Shown: positions 11,201 to 24,148 of the stretch, piece by piece
Layout of the letters: the number at the start of each line of letters is the position of its first letter
How positions within the stretch are numbered: the first letter of the stretch is position 1
NCBI GenBank assembly: GCA_013396655.1
Contig: WBMV01000457.1
Location: 1 to 64,000 of the forward strand
Source of the DNA: Campylorhamphus procurvoides
Taxonomy: Eukaryota > Chordata > Aves > Passeriformes > Dendrocolaptidae
Length of the DNA stretch: 64,000 nucleotides
Direction: 5' to 3'
Notes under the pieces: model-generated
Databases searched by the model: none
What the model was told of the DNA's origin: nothing
What the model saw: the letters and a program-made list of their open reading frames with translations, nothing else
Program-made: the position numbers and the translations under genes

Positions 11201-14200
11201 TCTACTGCAGCTAGACTCCTAAGGGAGTGCAACAAGTTCACTTACAGCTAGCCTCATCTTCATGGGCAGAACAGGTATGTGTTGTTGCCATATACAGAGG
11301 TTTTTAATACCTATTTGCATAAGCTAAAAGCTGTTCCTTTTCATCTGTTTATGGATGTTAAATATGTGTAGTGTTTTCCAAAATAATCAAGGGGGATATG
11401 AAGTGTTTTAGTAATAGAAGTTGGGCATGAGAAGCCTAGACTTAATCATTGTCATTTCATATCAACATTTTGAGATAAATATTGGGTTTGGTTTGCTTTA
11501 TTTTTAGATAAAAATGTGAAACTGAATGAAGATTGCCATTTAATTTCCAAGCGTCAGTTCAAAACCAAACTATTTTTTACATTTCTTATATTTCCATTGG
11601 ATTTCACATATTCCTTTAAGACTTTTACTATCAGCAAAATATTACTCTTCAGCCAAAACATCTTCAGCACACAAAGTCAGCCTAACAGCTATAGAAACAC
11701 CAATGGGACCAGTTCTATTCTGAGGAATCACTAATGTGATGATTTACTAAATGACGTCGGAGATGAATTAGGCTGTACCAATATCTAAGGTCATTATAAA
11801 GCCTTTATACTTCAAGTAATTAGTCAGCCAAAATTATATACAGGAAAATGTATAAAACATATTCTGTTCATAAGTTTATCTTGTGGTTTCTGTCAATGGT
11901 TTATTGCCACATTGATTCTACCTTGAGCAATATAATGGGTTAAAATTTAACACAAATGTTGAGAACTACAGTCTAAATGTCTTTGCAAATATCATTACAT
12001 CTGAAATACCATTTTATTAGAGAATATAATGATAACTGATATGTATGAAAGAGAAATGTTACTGCTTCATTTTCTAACTGCAAAATATGTAGAAAAATGA
12101 GGAATGTAGCTGATACATTAACATTCAGAAAACCATTTAGGGATATAATTGGTACTTACCAAAACAATTAGTATAAAGTAATCAAGTGTCAGTGAACGTA
12201 AATGATTCTATGAATCTACAATATATAATTTACTGTTGCTAATTAGTGACCAAATTTTTTGTTATTCCCAGTAAATGAGTAAAAACAATTGAAAGCAAAC
12301 ACACTAATATTTAGGACAAAGTTTCATTGGAAGGGTTTGTTACTTGTTGTTCTGTCTGTACAAAGTCTGTCAGAGGTACACAAACAAATGCCCATGTTGA
12401 GTTTCAAATTAGCTTAGCTTTTAGCCTATACTTTTTTTTTCCATTACCAGTCATATATACACTCTTTGAGCAGATGCTTATTTTTGCTTTGAACGTGGGT
12501 TTTTAGAACAGCCACGTGTTAAGTTTAAAGAAGAAGCTGTTTCCCTCAGGTTCAAAATCATCCTCTTTCCAAGGAGTACATTGAGATCTATGAATGCAGA
12601 ACACAGCAGGAGATTTGAGCATCTGTACATAACAGACCATGAGAAAACCTTTTGCTGATCTCTTGAAAAAGAGTGGATTTTACTTGGCATGGGATGGAGT
12701 TCCAGATCTTCAAATGAGTGGACATGAGCTACTTTGCCGCAGAGATGCTGTGCTTGGTATGTTGGTTCATTTTTAGGATTCTTTCAATTAGGTAAAGAAG
12801 GGATAAATGCTTCAAAAATAGTTCAAATGGAAATTACTATTTCCTTATCTGTTTATTCAAGCAAAAAATTGTTTGTGGGTTTAGTGATCTGAAAGGACGC
12901 AAAACTTATTATCCTTAATTAATTTTTTAGAGCCTCACATGTCTTTTGCATAGCAGTCATGCTTAGAAATGTCTTAGATTAATGGAGACAGTGATTTTGT
13001 TCCTTCCTCAGACACATAAAGTTCAAAACCTGTAATGAAGAGTATTTTGCTAGACAACAGGCTAGGTAACCCACCTTGTGGGGTAGCAAGCAGTTAGTCC
13101 CTCTTGCTCAGAGAGAACAGGCACGTATTCGTTCTCTAGAAGGTCTAGTCTGGTCTTCTAGCAGAATGTAAAACACCATTGCAATTGTAAAAGTAGACCA
13201 AAACTCAGAATTCTCTTTTCCTAGAAGACTGCAAAACACCACATCAATCTCCACACTTCACTCATGTCTCCCTCCTTGTGCTTATGATTTTGAGTCCCAT
13301 TTGACCCATTATAGTTCCCACAGACATGGCTACAAGCATGAGGGAGGGGACACAACCTCCACACAGACACTGGTTAATGACCTCATGAAGGCTGCAGGAG
13401 AATCCAGAAACAGTTCCAGGTGTTTGAGCTGTGGAGGTATTTTGAGCTCTTGGTGTTTTTTTAACTGCTTCAGTGTTAAAGGAATAAACAACTCAGAAAG
13501 CACCAATTTTAATTATGCATTCACTTCCATGTTGAAATACTCTTAGCCACACATATTTAATTCTTTCTCTTTTACTGAACTCTGGGAATCTGTGAAATGA
13601 AGGATGTCCATATCATTCCATTTCATCATAATGCTAAGCTTAACAAGATCCAGTGGTCTGAGGAAATTCTAAACTGTGGAGAACTATAAATCCCGACACC
13701 TTTGATTAAGTCTTTTGAGACATTTCTATTCAGGCAAGACTTATAGTAGAAGAGTCTGGCTTATCACTTTAAGTACTTAAGTTTTCCCTGGGAAAGTGGC
13801 ACATCTTCCTTCTCATATACCATCTTACTCTTCATGCTCTCTCTCTAGCAACCCTAAAGCATGCCACAGGTTGGAGAAAAGCAGTAAAAACAGTGGCTTT
13901 GAATTATTCCTACCTTCAAAAAAGAGTAAGGATGGTTTATGCTTAAATAAAACACAGAACAGTTTAGAAGTATGTTATATTTAGTCTGAAATTGTTTGTC
14001 TACCACAGGCACTCTGGGCAATTAAATGTCTGCTTTTTGAGATCACTGCCAAAAGAACAGATTCAATTAAATGAATTGCAATGACTCCTAACAATAACTA
14101 GCTGGCCCACCTAATCCATTTAAATAGCACATCTGGTCTTGTCTGCTCACCTATTCATGGTTCATTCGTACAGAATTTGTTAACATAAATGGCTTGAAGG

Positions 14201-15432
14201 GATTCGTTTTTCTTGGTTTATTGTTGAATTCTAGCTACTGAATTACTAGATCTAACTTGGTTTGGGGCCTCCAACTTTGCCATTTACTGTGAGGCCATTT
14301 CGGGGAAAAATGTGGAGCAACGAAAAAAACACTAGCTTAAAAATTAATATCCAATCATTATTTCAAGAAATACTAGCGGTCAGAGCAGATTGAATAGTCT
14401 CTAAGGGGAAGAAGAATCTTTCATCAAATTATCTGAATGAAGTGGCATCAACCAATTAAGAAAATATGTTGAGTGTAACATGTTTATTCAACTTCAGTAT
14501 CTGAAACAAAGACATGTAAGAAAAACATCAAAAATCAAATGTATGAATATTGTAATAAAAAGAAATGCAATTTGAGAATTCCCTACTGCTGGCCTTGAAT
14601 GACAAAAAGGAAAAGATAGTCCATAATTTCTCAAAGCTAATAAACTAAAAGATAAATAAAATATGTATATGGAAAAAATAAAATATAATCCAAAATCCGG
14701 AAACTTATTTTGGACTGTTGATTATGCAGAGTTTTTCAAAATCTACTTCTTTTTCTAGTTCAACCACTCATGAAAATGGAAACCAAAGAAAAATAATTCC
14801 TAAATAGGCAAAATACCCCACCCTCATTCTAAAACTACTAATGCTGACAAGAAATGAGTTTTTGTCTTCCATATGTGAGTGCTTATGTGAAATTATATTT
14901 CATACACTACAATTTACAGAATATGCCTCGAATTTGTTCTGTGCATCCAGACTTTACATACAGTCTTGCAAATTCCTGGTGGCTCCAGGCCCTGGGCTCC
15001 ACACTGTACTGAGAGCCTGCCTGTCAATTGCAGCTGGCCACAGATCTCCACTTGTGCTGTGTTTCTGCCTTGAAAACAATGCCAATGGAACCTGACTAAA
15101 TTGTAAAAGTTGATACCATTAGCTAAAGTGCATATGGGATTTGCACAGAGAAACAAACAGAAAGATTGTGAAAACTCTCAAAGCTACTGAGTCATACTAT
15201 AGTTGCCAGCCTTTCTCAGGCACTTCTTCTTTGCAGAATAAATTGAAGTGGAAATTTATAAATTATTAAATACTCACCTTTATAATTCACAATGTGTTAT
15301 CTTTGTGGAAATGCCCTCACATTTTATTTATCTAATTTTCAGTCTAGTGTATATTGGTTTATGTGAATTGCTTGTTAGTAAGTACATTCTAGGTAGAAGT
15401 AATACTAAAATTTCCATCAAAGGTACAATCAG

Positions 15433-15538
15433 ACAATTGCCATTCAAAATTACTGCATGAAAACCTCATAGATACAATCACAAACAATTAACATACAATT
15501 ACGACATGAAAACCTACCAAGTACAGATACAATCACAA
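15433..15538. repeat. Imperfect tandem duplication, 51-55 bp unit
   Basis: Unit 1 is 15433-15483 and unit 2 is 15484-15538. Both begin ACAATT, carry CATGAAAACCT in the middle and end GATACAATCACAA. The second unit has a small insertion (CAAGTA) before GATACAATC. It is a local two-copy duplication that has diverged. I see no coding or structural role. Confidence 0.8.
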
Positions 15539-18500
15539 AGACAAGTACAGCTGATAGCAAATCTAGAAGCAATTACACAAAGCCTTTGAAGAATTACACA
15601 CATTTATCTAAACTTGATAAATGTATATGTCTTGGCAGTAACACAATTGAGTAGGATTATTATAGCCAGTGAGATGAGGCAATTTCATTTGCATAAGTAG
15701 TTTTTCAAATTTCTAATATTTAAAATTTGATTTAAAAAATGAAGTTGCAGTTATTAGCATTCAGGTTATTCACTTTTCTATCTTATAATCATTAATTATA
15801 TAAGAGCCAACAGAATTTTGAAAAATACTTCACAGACATGAGAAACTATAATCCTTCCACAAAAGCTCTTGCTTTGTAATCTTGGCCACAATTTGCAACT
15901 GAGACATAACAAGGCAGGCAATAAAAAGACACGAAGGTGTAGTAACTGTTGGGTCCTTGAATCTGTACATTTACACCATTATCCAAAATTCTTCAAGTCA
16001 GAAGACACATTGCAGTAACTTACAGAGAGGTTGGATCAAGACTTTGCCTAAGGAATGATTCTTTTATTTTGCTGTTCATAGTCACCATTAAAAAATGAAT
16101 GTTATTTTGTCTTGCAGTGCTTGTCATGGGAATAAATCTGAGGCTGATTTGAATGACAGGAGGATAATCATGAAGTTTATTCCTCGGCAAACTACTAAAA
16201 CAAATAAACCTAAGTTTGCTCACGGTGATACTCTGAGAAATTCAATCAGAATAGGTAGCAGCTCATCTTGAAATAAATAATTACCAATAAGGCATCTTTG
16301 AAATCATAATGATAAGCATTTTAAATTGCTAGAAACAGAATCAAATACACAGAAAATAAGGTAAACTAAGGTAATATCTCAGTATTGGCAAAAGGGGCAC
16401 ACTGAAACACACGATTTTACTTTTACTTGACAAGGACTTGACAGTCTTTGGGATAAATATCAGAACAAAGATTGTCTCTGGCGTCAAAATTAAATCAAAA
16501 ACTTATGGATAATTTTAGTTTGCTGACTCCAAACTATACTTGGCACTCTCTCATAGATCCTGCTCCTGGATCAAGGACATTTCTCTGTACATGCAACAGT
16601 TTTCTAGACAAAAGAGCCATCCTCCTAAGTTGCTAAGTTGCTAAATATTAGATTGCTTAAAATCAAAACCGAGTATGCCAAAATATTCCTTAAACTTATA
16701 TTTTGCCCAGCAGCAGTTCTGCTGCCAGATCTTGCTTTTGATGAAATCAGTGACAATAGCATTTTCCTCCTATATAATAAAAGGTATTAAAATGCATTTA
16801 ACAATATTACTACAAACTTTTAAAGTCACACATTTTCATGTTTTCACTGCAATTAATGCCCTAAGAATTGCTTTTCCATGACAGGTATTACACATAAAAA
16901 AGGTGTGCATTTTTACTTTTGAAACATCAAAATATTTTAATTCTCTTCTAAATATACACCTCAAACTTTTCATTTCTGTGCACTACTTTTTAAATTCGGT
17001 TTTTAAATGAAAGAAATCTGAAATGTTCTTTTATACTTGGCCAAAGCTAAGTTTATAATTGATGGTTCACTGTGTTTACATGGACCTGCTCAGTCTGATT
17101 TCTGCCTAGTGTTTGTGAAAATCTGTACAGAACTTAATTTTGATTGGTGGGATTAAGCTTTAAAGATGCTTAATTCCTGTTTGTGCTCAAAAATAATACA
17201 AGAGGTGAGGAAAATTGTTCAGCTGGAAAGTGAGGCAGGAATATTGGTGTTTAGGGGGTTGTCTTTGGCTTTTGGCTCTAAGAACAAAATTTTGAAGACC
17301 TCAATTGAACCATATGTTAATTGACAAGTTGTATTTCCTGGGAAATATACGTTTTGATCCACAGAAATATACTCATTTAATCATGCAACTAGGAACCTTG
17401 CTGAGTCATTTGTTCTCACCTCAGCCTCTTCATTACAGTTTACCTGCACCTGCAAGTTTGAATTCTGAAAAATTAATTTGTTTTCTTGTTGCTACAGAAG
17501 ATGACCTTAACTTCATGGAATTAGTAAATACCAGGTTTCCTTGGTGTGTAATTGTAGTTCTTGCACTCTCAGTAGAGATTGCAAAGTAAACAACATAATG
17601 AAACAAAGTGGAGAACTCAACAGTTGGTAAATGTACATAATGCACTCTACTTGGTATTCATATTACAGCTGGAGAATGAACAGAAAAGGAACTGAAACCA
17701 AATTGCTTGACCTATTTTAATATTTGATGAAGAAATACTAAGCCTAGAAATATCATGTCTTCAGGGACCTTGTAGTTGATATTATTAAAAAACATTTTAA
17801 AACAAGGCTACTATAGTCTATCATAATAAGCTTTGGGTAATACTTTAAGAGTCCATTAACTTATGCTCAACTAATCTTGAATAACAATAGAAATCCTTTG
17901 AAAGCATGTATGATAGTTACACAAATACCACATAAATTCATTCTCACTCTTTTGTGAATGTTTTCCCCTAGACATGCTAGAGTTTTTAATCCCTTTGTGC
18001 AATAGTCCAGAACTTGCTATTTTAACATTAACAGAAGGAAGTCAGATCAGCTCTAACCCTAACAGAAACCAGACTCTATGTACTTTTGAGGAATCCAAAT
18101 CAAAACTGCTTGTGAAACAAATTTAAGGATTTTTTTAAAGTTACTTATCCGTAACTTTGAAACTATAATAGAGTAAAAAACATGTTTTTCTCATACAAGA
18201 CTTACATTTGTAATATTTATTATTTTCCAATTTATATTACTTTTGTGGTTTAAATTAGCTGAGTTACCAAAACAAGCTAAAATTTTTCCAGAGAGTCAAA
18301 ATATAATTTTTATAAAAATTACACATTTTCCTAAACTCTAAATATTTGTAGTGGCATCTTGCAATTGACAGTGTCCAGTCATTTCAAAGGAAAGACAGAC
18401 CTGAGAAGCCAGATGGTTTAAAGACCAGAAAATTAATACTTCAAAATAATTCCCCTTGTAAGCGTCCTTTAATATATTTGACAAATGCTGAAGTCATAGT

Positions 18501-19559
18501 CATTACAAGACTGAACTTTTTCTTCAGTGGCTCTACTCTATCACTCTCTTTTTGTTACTGCTGAAATTTTAAGTTTATTGAAGGGAGAGATTCCTACTGT
18601 AGGTTACTTCCCTACCGATAGCCAAGCTTAACCCACAGTCTGCTGAGGGTCCATATACTACAGTGATACAAGTATCTGTGACATGTTCCTTTGCACTGGG
18701 ATCTTGCAGTGTTTTGCCCAGTTAGTCAGGACAGATACCATGCTAGAAAGAACCACAGATCAGAAATGGAGATTCACACCAGCCTGGAACCCAAACCACA
18801 CCCTGCACAGATCTTGAATAGAGCAACTGGAAGTACTGGAGATGTCCAGCCACAGGCACCAGCAGGGACTGGCCTAGGCACACAGACACTCTCCCCAGTA
18901 AGCGCATTCATAATTATTCCTACTGCCATCGCTATTTTTAAAATTGACTGTTTCATCCTTTCCAGTGTTCAAGGATTCCATGATCACTTATATTTGAGAG
19001 AATAAACCGCAACATCAAGGAAGAGAGATCATCCCACCCACTCATCAGCTTGTAATATGCAGCCAGCACTTAGCAGTTTGAGCTACCCTCTATGCAACTG
19101 GCAGGCCAGAACTTTGACTTATCTCTGTGGTAAGAGGTCATGATGACATTGCTAATTTGAAAATAAATATCTCCCTGTAATGTTATAGGATTACTGTAGC
19201 AATCAGGCACATAAAGATAAAAGCTCATATAGATAAAAGCATATTAATTAGCTCATAAAACATTATTAATCAGCCTTGTAATGGTAGCAGTTTAAAACCA
19301 TAAAAGAAATGTGTAAGATATTTGTCTGCAGGCTTAAAACAGAGAAAAGAATGAAAACCCATCCTCACAGCATGATGTGACATTAGCACCCTGGTACTGG
19401 GAAAAGGAATTTGCAGTCTAAAAACAGCATCTTCTTTACAGTGTATCAGTGATTTAATGCATTTGCTCAAGTCTAGCTGAGGTATGATAGCAAAGAGTAC
19501 TTTGTACCTGGTCACATTAATACACTTCTAAAATAGGTTTTATAACTTTAATTCATGGC

Positions 19560-20135
19560 TGTCCTGGTTTTGGCTGGGATAGAGTTCATTTTCTTCCTAT
19601 TGTCTCGTGCAGTGCTGTGTTTTGGACTTCGGAGAGAATAATGTTGATAACACAATGATGTTTTAGTTGATGCTGAACAGTGCTTACTCTAAGTCAAGGA
19701 CTTTTCAGTTTCCTGTGCTCTGACAGTGAAAAGGGGCACAAGAAGCCAGAAGGGAGAAAAGCCAGGACAGCTGAGCTGAACTGGCCAAAGGGATATGCCA
19801 TACCATAGAATACCATGTTCAGTATATAAACTGGGAAGAGTTGGCGGGGAACCAACAATTGCTCCTTGGGGATGGGCTGAGCATTGTTCAGTGGGTCATT
19901 ATGTTCCTTGGGTTTTATCCCTCTCTCTCTCTCTCAATTTATTGCTATTATTATTATTATTATCAGTAATAAGTATTATTATATTTCAATTGTTTCCGTT
20001 ATTAATTTGCTCTTATCTCAACGCACAAACTTTACCTTGTTATCCAATCTTCCTCTCTACCATGGGACCCAGAGCAGGGGAGAGTGAGCAAGCAGCTGCT
20101 TTGCACGTAGTTGCCAGAGCAGGATCCTGAGATCA
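19560..20135 (+). mobile_element. Solo LTR of an avian endogenous retrovirus
   Basis: The segment starts TGTCCTGGTTTTGGCTGGG and continues ATAGAGTTCATTTTCTTCC, the characteristic 5' end of a widespread bird LTR group. Further in are AGCCAGGACAGCTGAGCTGA, a TATA-like GTATATAAACTGGG (about 19822-19836), a (CT)n stretch (19920-19937), an (ATT)n stretch near 19943-19962, a TTGCTCTTATCTCAAC block shared with the LTR at 3052-3464, and GGGGAGAGTGAGCAAGCAGC near the 3' end. Length is about 576 bp, ending near GAGATCA; the 3' boundary is approximate. No retroviral genes flank it and no target-site duplication is evident, so it is a solo LTR. The open frame inside it (19795-20130) is not a gene. Confidence 0.85.
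19920..19962. repeat. (CT)n and (ATT)n microsatellites inside the LTR
   Basis: A short CT-dinucleotide run is followed by ATTGCTATTATTATTATTAT. Both lie within the LTR, downstream of its TATA-like box. Such runs commonly vary in length between copies of this LTR group. Confidence 0.8.
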
Positions 20136-20668
20136 ATTTTTTTTAAAAGAAATAATATGTAAACTCAAGTCCCTGGCTACTGACTTAAAAATAGAGGATG
20201 TCAGTATGTTTCCTGATCTATGCCCTAGATCTCTTTCAGGCAAAAATCCCTATTCAGATTTAGATCAAATGAAATTCAACGATTGTAAAAAAAATGAAAT
20301 ATGTCCTGTTTTTAAAGGAAGTGATATATTTCCATCCTTATTTGATATTTTGTACTTCTGACCAAAGATAGCCACACTCATCTATTGAATTGTCATCAAA
20401 AACTAAAGATCAGAGACATTTAAAGAAGTGTATTCTCTTTTATGTGTTTTCTTGTCATTACCCACTTGCCAAGTTTTCTGCCTTGTTCCCAGGAAAAGTT
20501 TTTTGCATATAGTGCATCCCATCTTATTGTAAATAACTGAGGCAATTGCAGTAATTTATGAATCAGAAAAATACCCTTCCTAATCACTAAATCTCCATTA
20601 ATTTTATATTTCTTTCCAGAAGGTAGAACTGTTTGCTGTGCAAAGACTATAAAAGAAGAAATGTATGA

Positions 20669-20761
20669 TTTTTCCCTTCCTTCCCTTTCTTTCCCCTTCC
20701 TTCCTTCCTTCCTCCCTTCCTCCTTTCCTCCCTTCCTCCCTTCTCTCCTTCCTTCCTTCCT
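20669..20761 (+). repeat. 93-bp uninterrupted polypyrimidine tract (CCTT-type)
   Basis: Every base from 20669 to 20761 is C or T, mostly as CCTT, CCCTT and CCTTT units. On the minus strand this reads as a GGAA/GGGA purine run. It creates an artificial minus-strand open frame rich in Gly, Arg, Lys and Glu (20420-20944), which should not be taken as a protein. Long homopurine/homopyrimidine runs can adopt triplex (H-DNA) structure, and this one is an impure microsatellite of that kind. Confidence 0.95.
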
Positions 20762-22041
20762 GTCCCAAATGCATAGCAGATTTACTTGGGAAAAGTAAGC
20801 TCCTCTCCTCTCTTGAGCAGCCCTGAGCAGTAATGGTAGTGCAAGGTCCTTGACACTTATCCACCTCCTCCTCATATGTATCACTATTGCTTCTGACTCA
20901 CAGAAACCATTATTTTCCCTGGACGCTTTCTGACAGGACCACATCAGGGTGATGAAGGCTCATGCTCTATTGTAAGTCCTTCCAAAGAGATGCATTTTGG
21001 GAAATCTTATAGTTTGATAGGGTATTTTTACCTTTTCACTATTAAACTGAAGTTAAGCACTGTTTTACATATTCAGCTATTCATCCCTTATAGTGAATTA
21101 ACAGTAGAACTTAGATTTCCAGTGTGATAAGCCTTGTAATTTCTAACAAATGTAAGATGGTGACTCTTATACCATTTTCTTTTGTTGCTTTGACATATAA
21201 CATTGTTTATATTATTGAAAAACAACAGTGACAGCCAGAAAAAAAAATCCTAATTAGAAGTGTTCATTATCTATGACAAAGTGTTCAAAAACTGATTTAC
21301 TGAGGATTTCAACAACTTTGATTCTATTAACTTGACAAGCATGTATAGTACATAAGCAACACCTATAAACTTTCTATTTTAAATCTCTCCACAACACAGC
21401 CTTACACTGTTCAACATTCATTGGAATAAGATTGACTGAGACAATATTGGGATACTGGCATAGAGAACCATCATGTCCTATCGTTGATAGTTGTCATTGA
21501 TAAGGCTCTGTGTGAAACCTTTTGGCCCCAGATACTTTTTGCATGCTTTTTCATGAAAAGAGGCAAGATCAAAAGAAATTCAGGTACTTCCAACTGAGAT
21601 ATAAGAATAGTTTAAAATTACATACAGCTAGACACCTTCCTGAAGAACCAAAGCTCTTAACGTACAGCAGGTTGCTAAAAGCACACCTACCAGGTCAGCG
21701 TGTGATAGGGTATTAGGCAGACTACAGTGTACTATTTCAATTCTGAGTCATGAAAGTGAAATTGTGAACTCAGTCCAGCCCACTAGCAAGACTGGCCTGC
21801 TTCAGCATGCATTTACATGCACATTAAATGGCTCCTTTCTACACAGAACGTTTGTGTTTGTAATGAGGCTGAAAGCTTACTGAAGTCTGAGTGCTGAAAG
21901 CCTTGCCTGAAAAAAGGACTGACAGATTCGAAACGAGATTTTTTTCTATTTTTTTATATTATAAGATGCCAGCTGGGTTGCAGAAGAAACAGATACATAT
22001 GTAGACCTGAGAGGGAAAATGACGTATCCACAGCACTTAAA

Positions 22042-22079
22042 ATTACTATAATCTTAGACTATTACTATAATCTTAAAGT
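22042..22079. repeat. Tandem repeat, 19-bp unit, two copies
   Basis: ATTACTATAATCTTAGACT (22042-22060) is followed directly by ATTACTATAATCTTAAAGT (22061-22079). The first 15 bases are identical. It is a recent-looking short duplication with no evident function. Confidence 0.85.
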
Positions 22080-23620
22080 TCATGTCTCAAAGGAATGCAC
22101 TCATTGACCATTTCCTCTGCTGGCCTGAGTCATAATCGCTCTGCTTATTTCAATGGAGCTCTGTCAGGTTACATCAGTGGAGGACTCCTATCAGTCTCCT
22201 TCTTAACATTCCTGTCATTTCCAAATGGATGTAAGTGCTATATCATTTTTGAGCTTCTTAGCTCCTCACATATGTTGAACTCATGCTTGCAGTATGAAGA
22301 TAAATGCATATATTCACCACTTTTGTTCACAACACTGAAGGAAAATGCAAGTCTGTTTAACTCTATACACACGTTTCTTTGTCAAGGAAGAGTATTTTAC
22401 AAGATGCCTCTTAAGCAATCCTTTTCTGCTCTGAAGGAAATGGCTGTTATAATAACCACAGTATCATTTTGGCTTTCAGCAGAAATTTTCTCCTAGAGTA
22501 GCTTCTGGTTGTAAATAATGCCTGTGAGTAATTTGTTTTAGGAGGTTATCTTCCTTTCTACCAATACAGTTCCCATATAACATTTTTCCCAGGTTTTCTT
22601 TCAAGGGAACAAATTTTTTTGAGGAAAATGCTGTTCATTTCCCTCTATATCAGACAAGCAGTTGGCATACAGGTGACCTGCTTACCAAACCAGAATGATG
22701 CTTTTTGTATCTAGATGACAGGTTCCTGCGATTGGTAATTTATTGATTATTCTTGCTATGAAAGGATATGTACATAATCTCTTGATTGCATTTATGTTTG
22801 TATAAAAGACAGAATAATTACAGTTCTTTTATTTGTGATCACGCAACTGCCAGTTCTAGTCATATAATTAAAAATAATTTACTGATAACTATGTGTGAAA
22901 TGTTACTGTACAAATAAGAATTTTTCCCTTTGATGACTAAATGATGATCAGTTGGCCTAAATTAATCCTTTTTTCTTCCTATTTATGACAATGTGCCTGT
23001 TTCTGAATTCAGAAACTTTGAATTTCTAGAACTTGCAGGAAATAATTTATAAAAACTAAATACGGACTTACAGTATTAGTTATATATCATAGTTGAGGAG
23101 GAAGAAAAACTGGAGTAGAAAAATCCTTGGATACATTTAACAGTGATTAAGGAAGTGTTTCTATGGATAAAAATTTTCTACCTCAGGAAGCAGATGTTCA
23201 CCTAGTATACATTATCAATGGCCCATCCCTTATTGTCCTGATCAAAGGATCTAGCCCTTAAATTCCACTGTGGCATAAAAATGTTTTTCATCTGGTTAAA
23301 AGAAAGAAACAATATCTGAACTCATTTTATAAACTGAAATAATGGTGGGATGTGTTGAGAAGGATGTTAAATAATATGGCCAGAGTTCCATAAAAAAATA
23401 TGTATCCAAGCCAAGGCTGTGGGCACAGCCTGCTTGTCTCTATAACATTATAGCACTTTCCAAAGTCCCTGTATTTAAAAGTTCAGAATAGGATGATCTT
23501 GAATTTGGCACCAAAGATTAATGTCTTATTACAACTAGTAAGTACCTACATCCCATTAATTATTTTATATCTACAGCAAGTAAGAATGAAAGAAATATAT
23601 ATCACCATATCTGGGGATAC

Positions 23621-23674
23621 GAATCACAGAATATGCTGAGTCGAAAGGGATCCACAATCACCATCAAGTCCAAG
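23621..23674 (-). mobile_element. CR1 LINE 3' end, short fragment
   Basis: GAATCACAGAATATGCTGAG then TCGAAAGGGATCCACAATCA and CATCAAGTCC match the reverse complement of a CR1 3' end of the subtype reading GAGTTGGAAGGGACCCACAAGGATCATCGAGTCC. Only about 54 bp is present before a second CR1 3' end begins at 23675. The two belong to different CR1 subtypes. This is either a very short 5'-truncated copy or the tail of an element interrupted by the second insertion. Confidence 0.8.
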
Positions 23675-24148
23675 AACCACAGAACCATAGAATGGCTTGT
23701 GTTGGAAGAGACCTTAAGGACCATCTAGTTTCAAATCCCCTACCATGGGCAGGGTCACCCTTCACTAGAGCAGGTTGCTCAGGGTTCCATCCAGCCTGGT
23801 GTTGAACACTTCCAGGGATGGGGCATCCACAACTTCTCTGGACAACCTATTCCAGTGCCCCACCACGCTCACAGAAAAGAATATCTTTCTAATATCTGAT
23901 CTAAACCTCTTTCTGCTTAAGGTCATTTCCCCTTTTCCTATTACTACACACCCTTGTGAAAAGTCCCTCTCCAGTTCTCTTGTAGGCCCCCCTTAGGTAC
24001 TGGAAGGCTGCTAGAAGGTCACCCTGAACCCTTCTCTTCTCCAGGCTGAACAATCCCAATGCTCTTAGTCTTTTCCCCACAGGAGAGGTGCTCCAGCCCT
24101 CTGATCATCATCGTGGCCTCCTCTGGACTAGCTCCAGCAGGTTTCCTT
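23675..24148 (-). mobile_element. CR1 LINE, 5'-truncated 3' end
   Basis: Starts ACCACAGAACCATAGAATGG followed by TTGGAAGAGACCTTAAGGACCATC, the reverse complement of a CR1 3' terminus. It continues through the well-known antisense CR1 blocks: CAGGGTCACCCTTCACTAGA, CAGCCTGGTGTTGAACACTTCCAGGGATGGGGCATCCAC in degenerate form, TTCCAGTGCCCCACCACGCTC, TTCTTCTCCAGGCTGAACAA-like sequence and TGGCCTCCTCTGGACTAGC. About 474 bp of the 3' end remains, covering the ORF2 C-terminus and 3' UTR. It is truncated at 5' like most CR1 copies, and the ORF2 part is not open. Confidence 0.95.

Larger units (their letters stand above)
3465..19559. other. AT-rich single-copy DNA, no gene recognised
   Basis: About 16 kb without a gene, CR1 tail or LTR that I can recognise. 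Open frames are at most a little over 100 codons (for example 3626-3976 and 8981-9286), without domains, and match random expectation. Small structures inside it are listed separately: an exon-like segment (5387-5449), a GGGA tract (6934-6975) and a tandem duplication (15433-15538). Conserved non-coding elements could be present but cannot be seen without alignment. Confidence 0.65.
20136..23620. other. AT-rich single-copy DNA, no gene recognised
   Basis: It contains the polypyrimidine tract (20669-20761) and a 19-bp tandem repeat (22042-22079). The 133-codon open frame at 22095-22496 has no recognisable domain, and no ribosomal, splice or polyadenylation context argues for it. No CR1 or LTR is seen before 23621. 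Confidence 0.65.

Noticed and set aside
17499..17534. 36-bp exon-like piece after TTGTTGCTACAG
   Set aside because: The donor (CAG|GTTTCC) is weak, the segment is very short and no partner exon is seen.
20420..20944. 174-codon minus-strand open frame, the longest in the window
   Set aside because: Its middle is the translation of the polypyrimidine tract's complement (Lys, Glu, Gly and Arg repeats). The flanks have no domain and there is no gene context.
22095..22496. 133-codon plus-strand open frame
   Set aside because: Composition matches the surrounding DNA and no domain was recognised.
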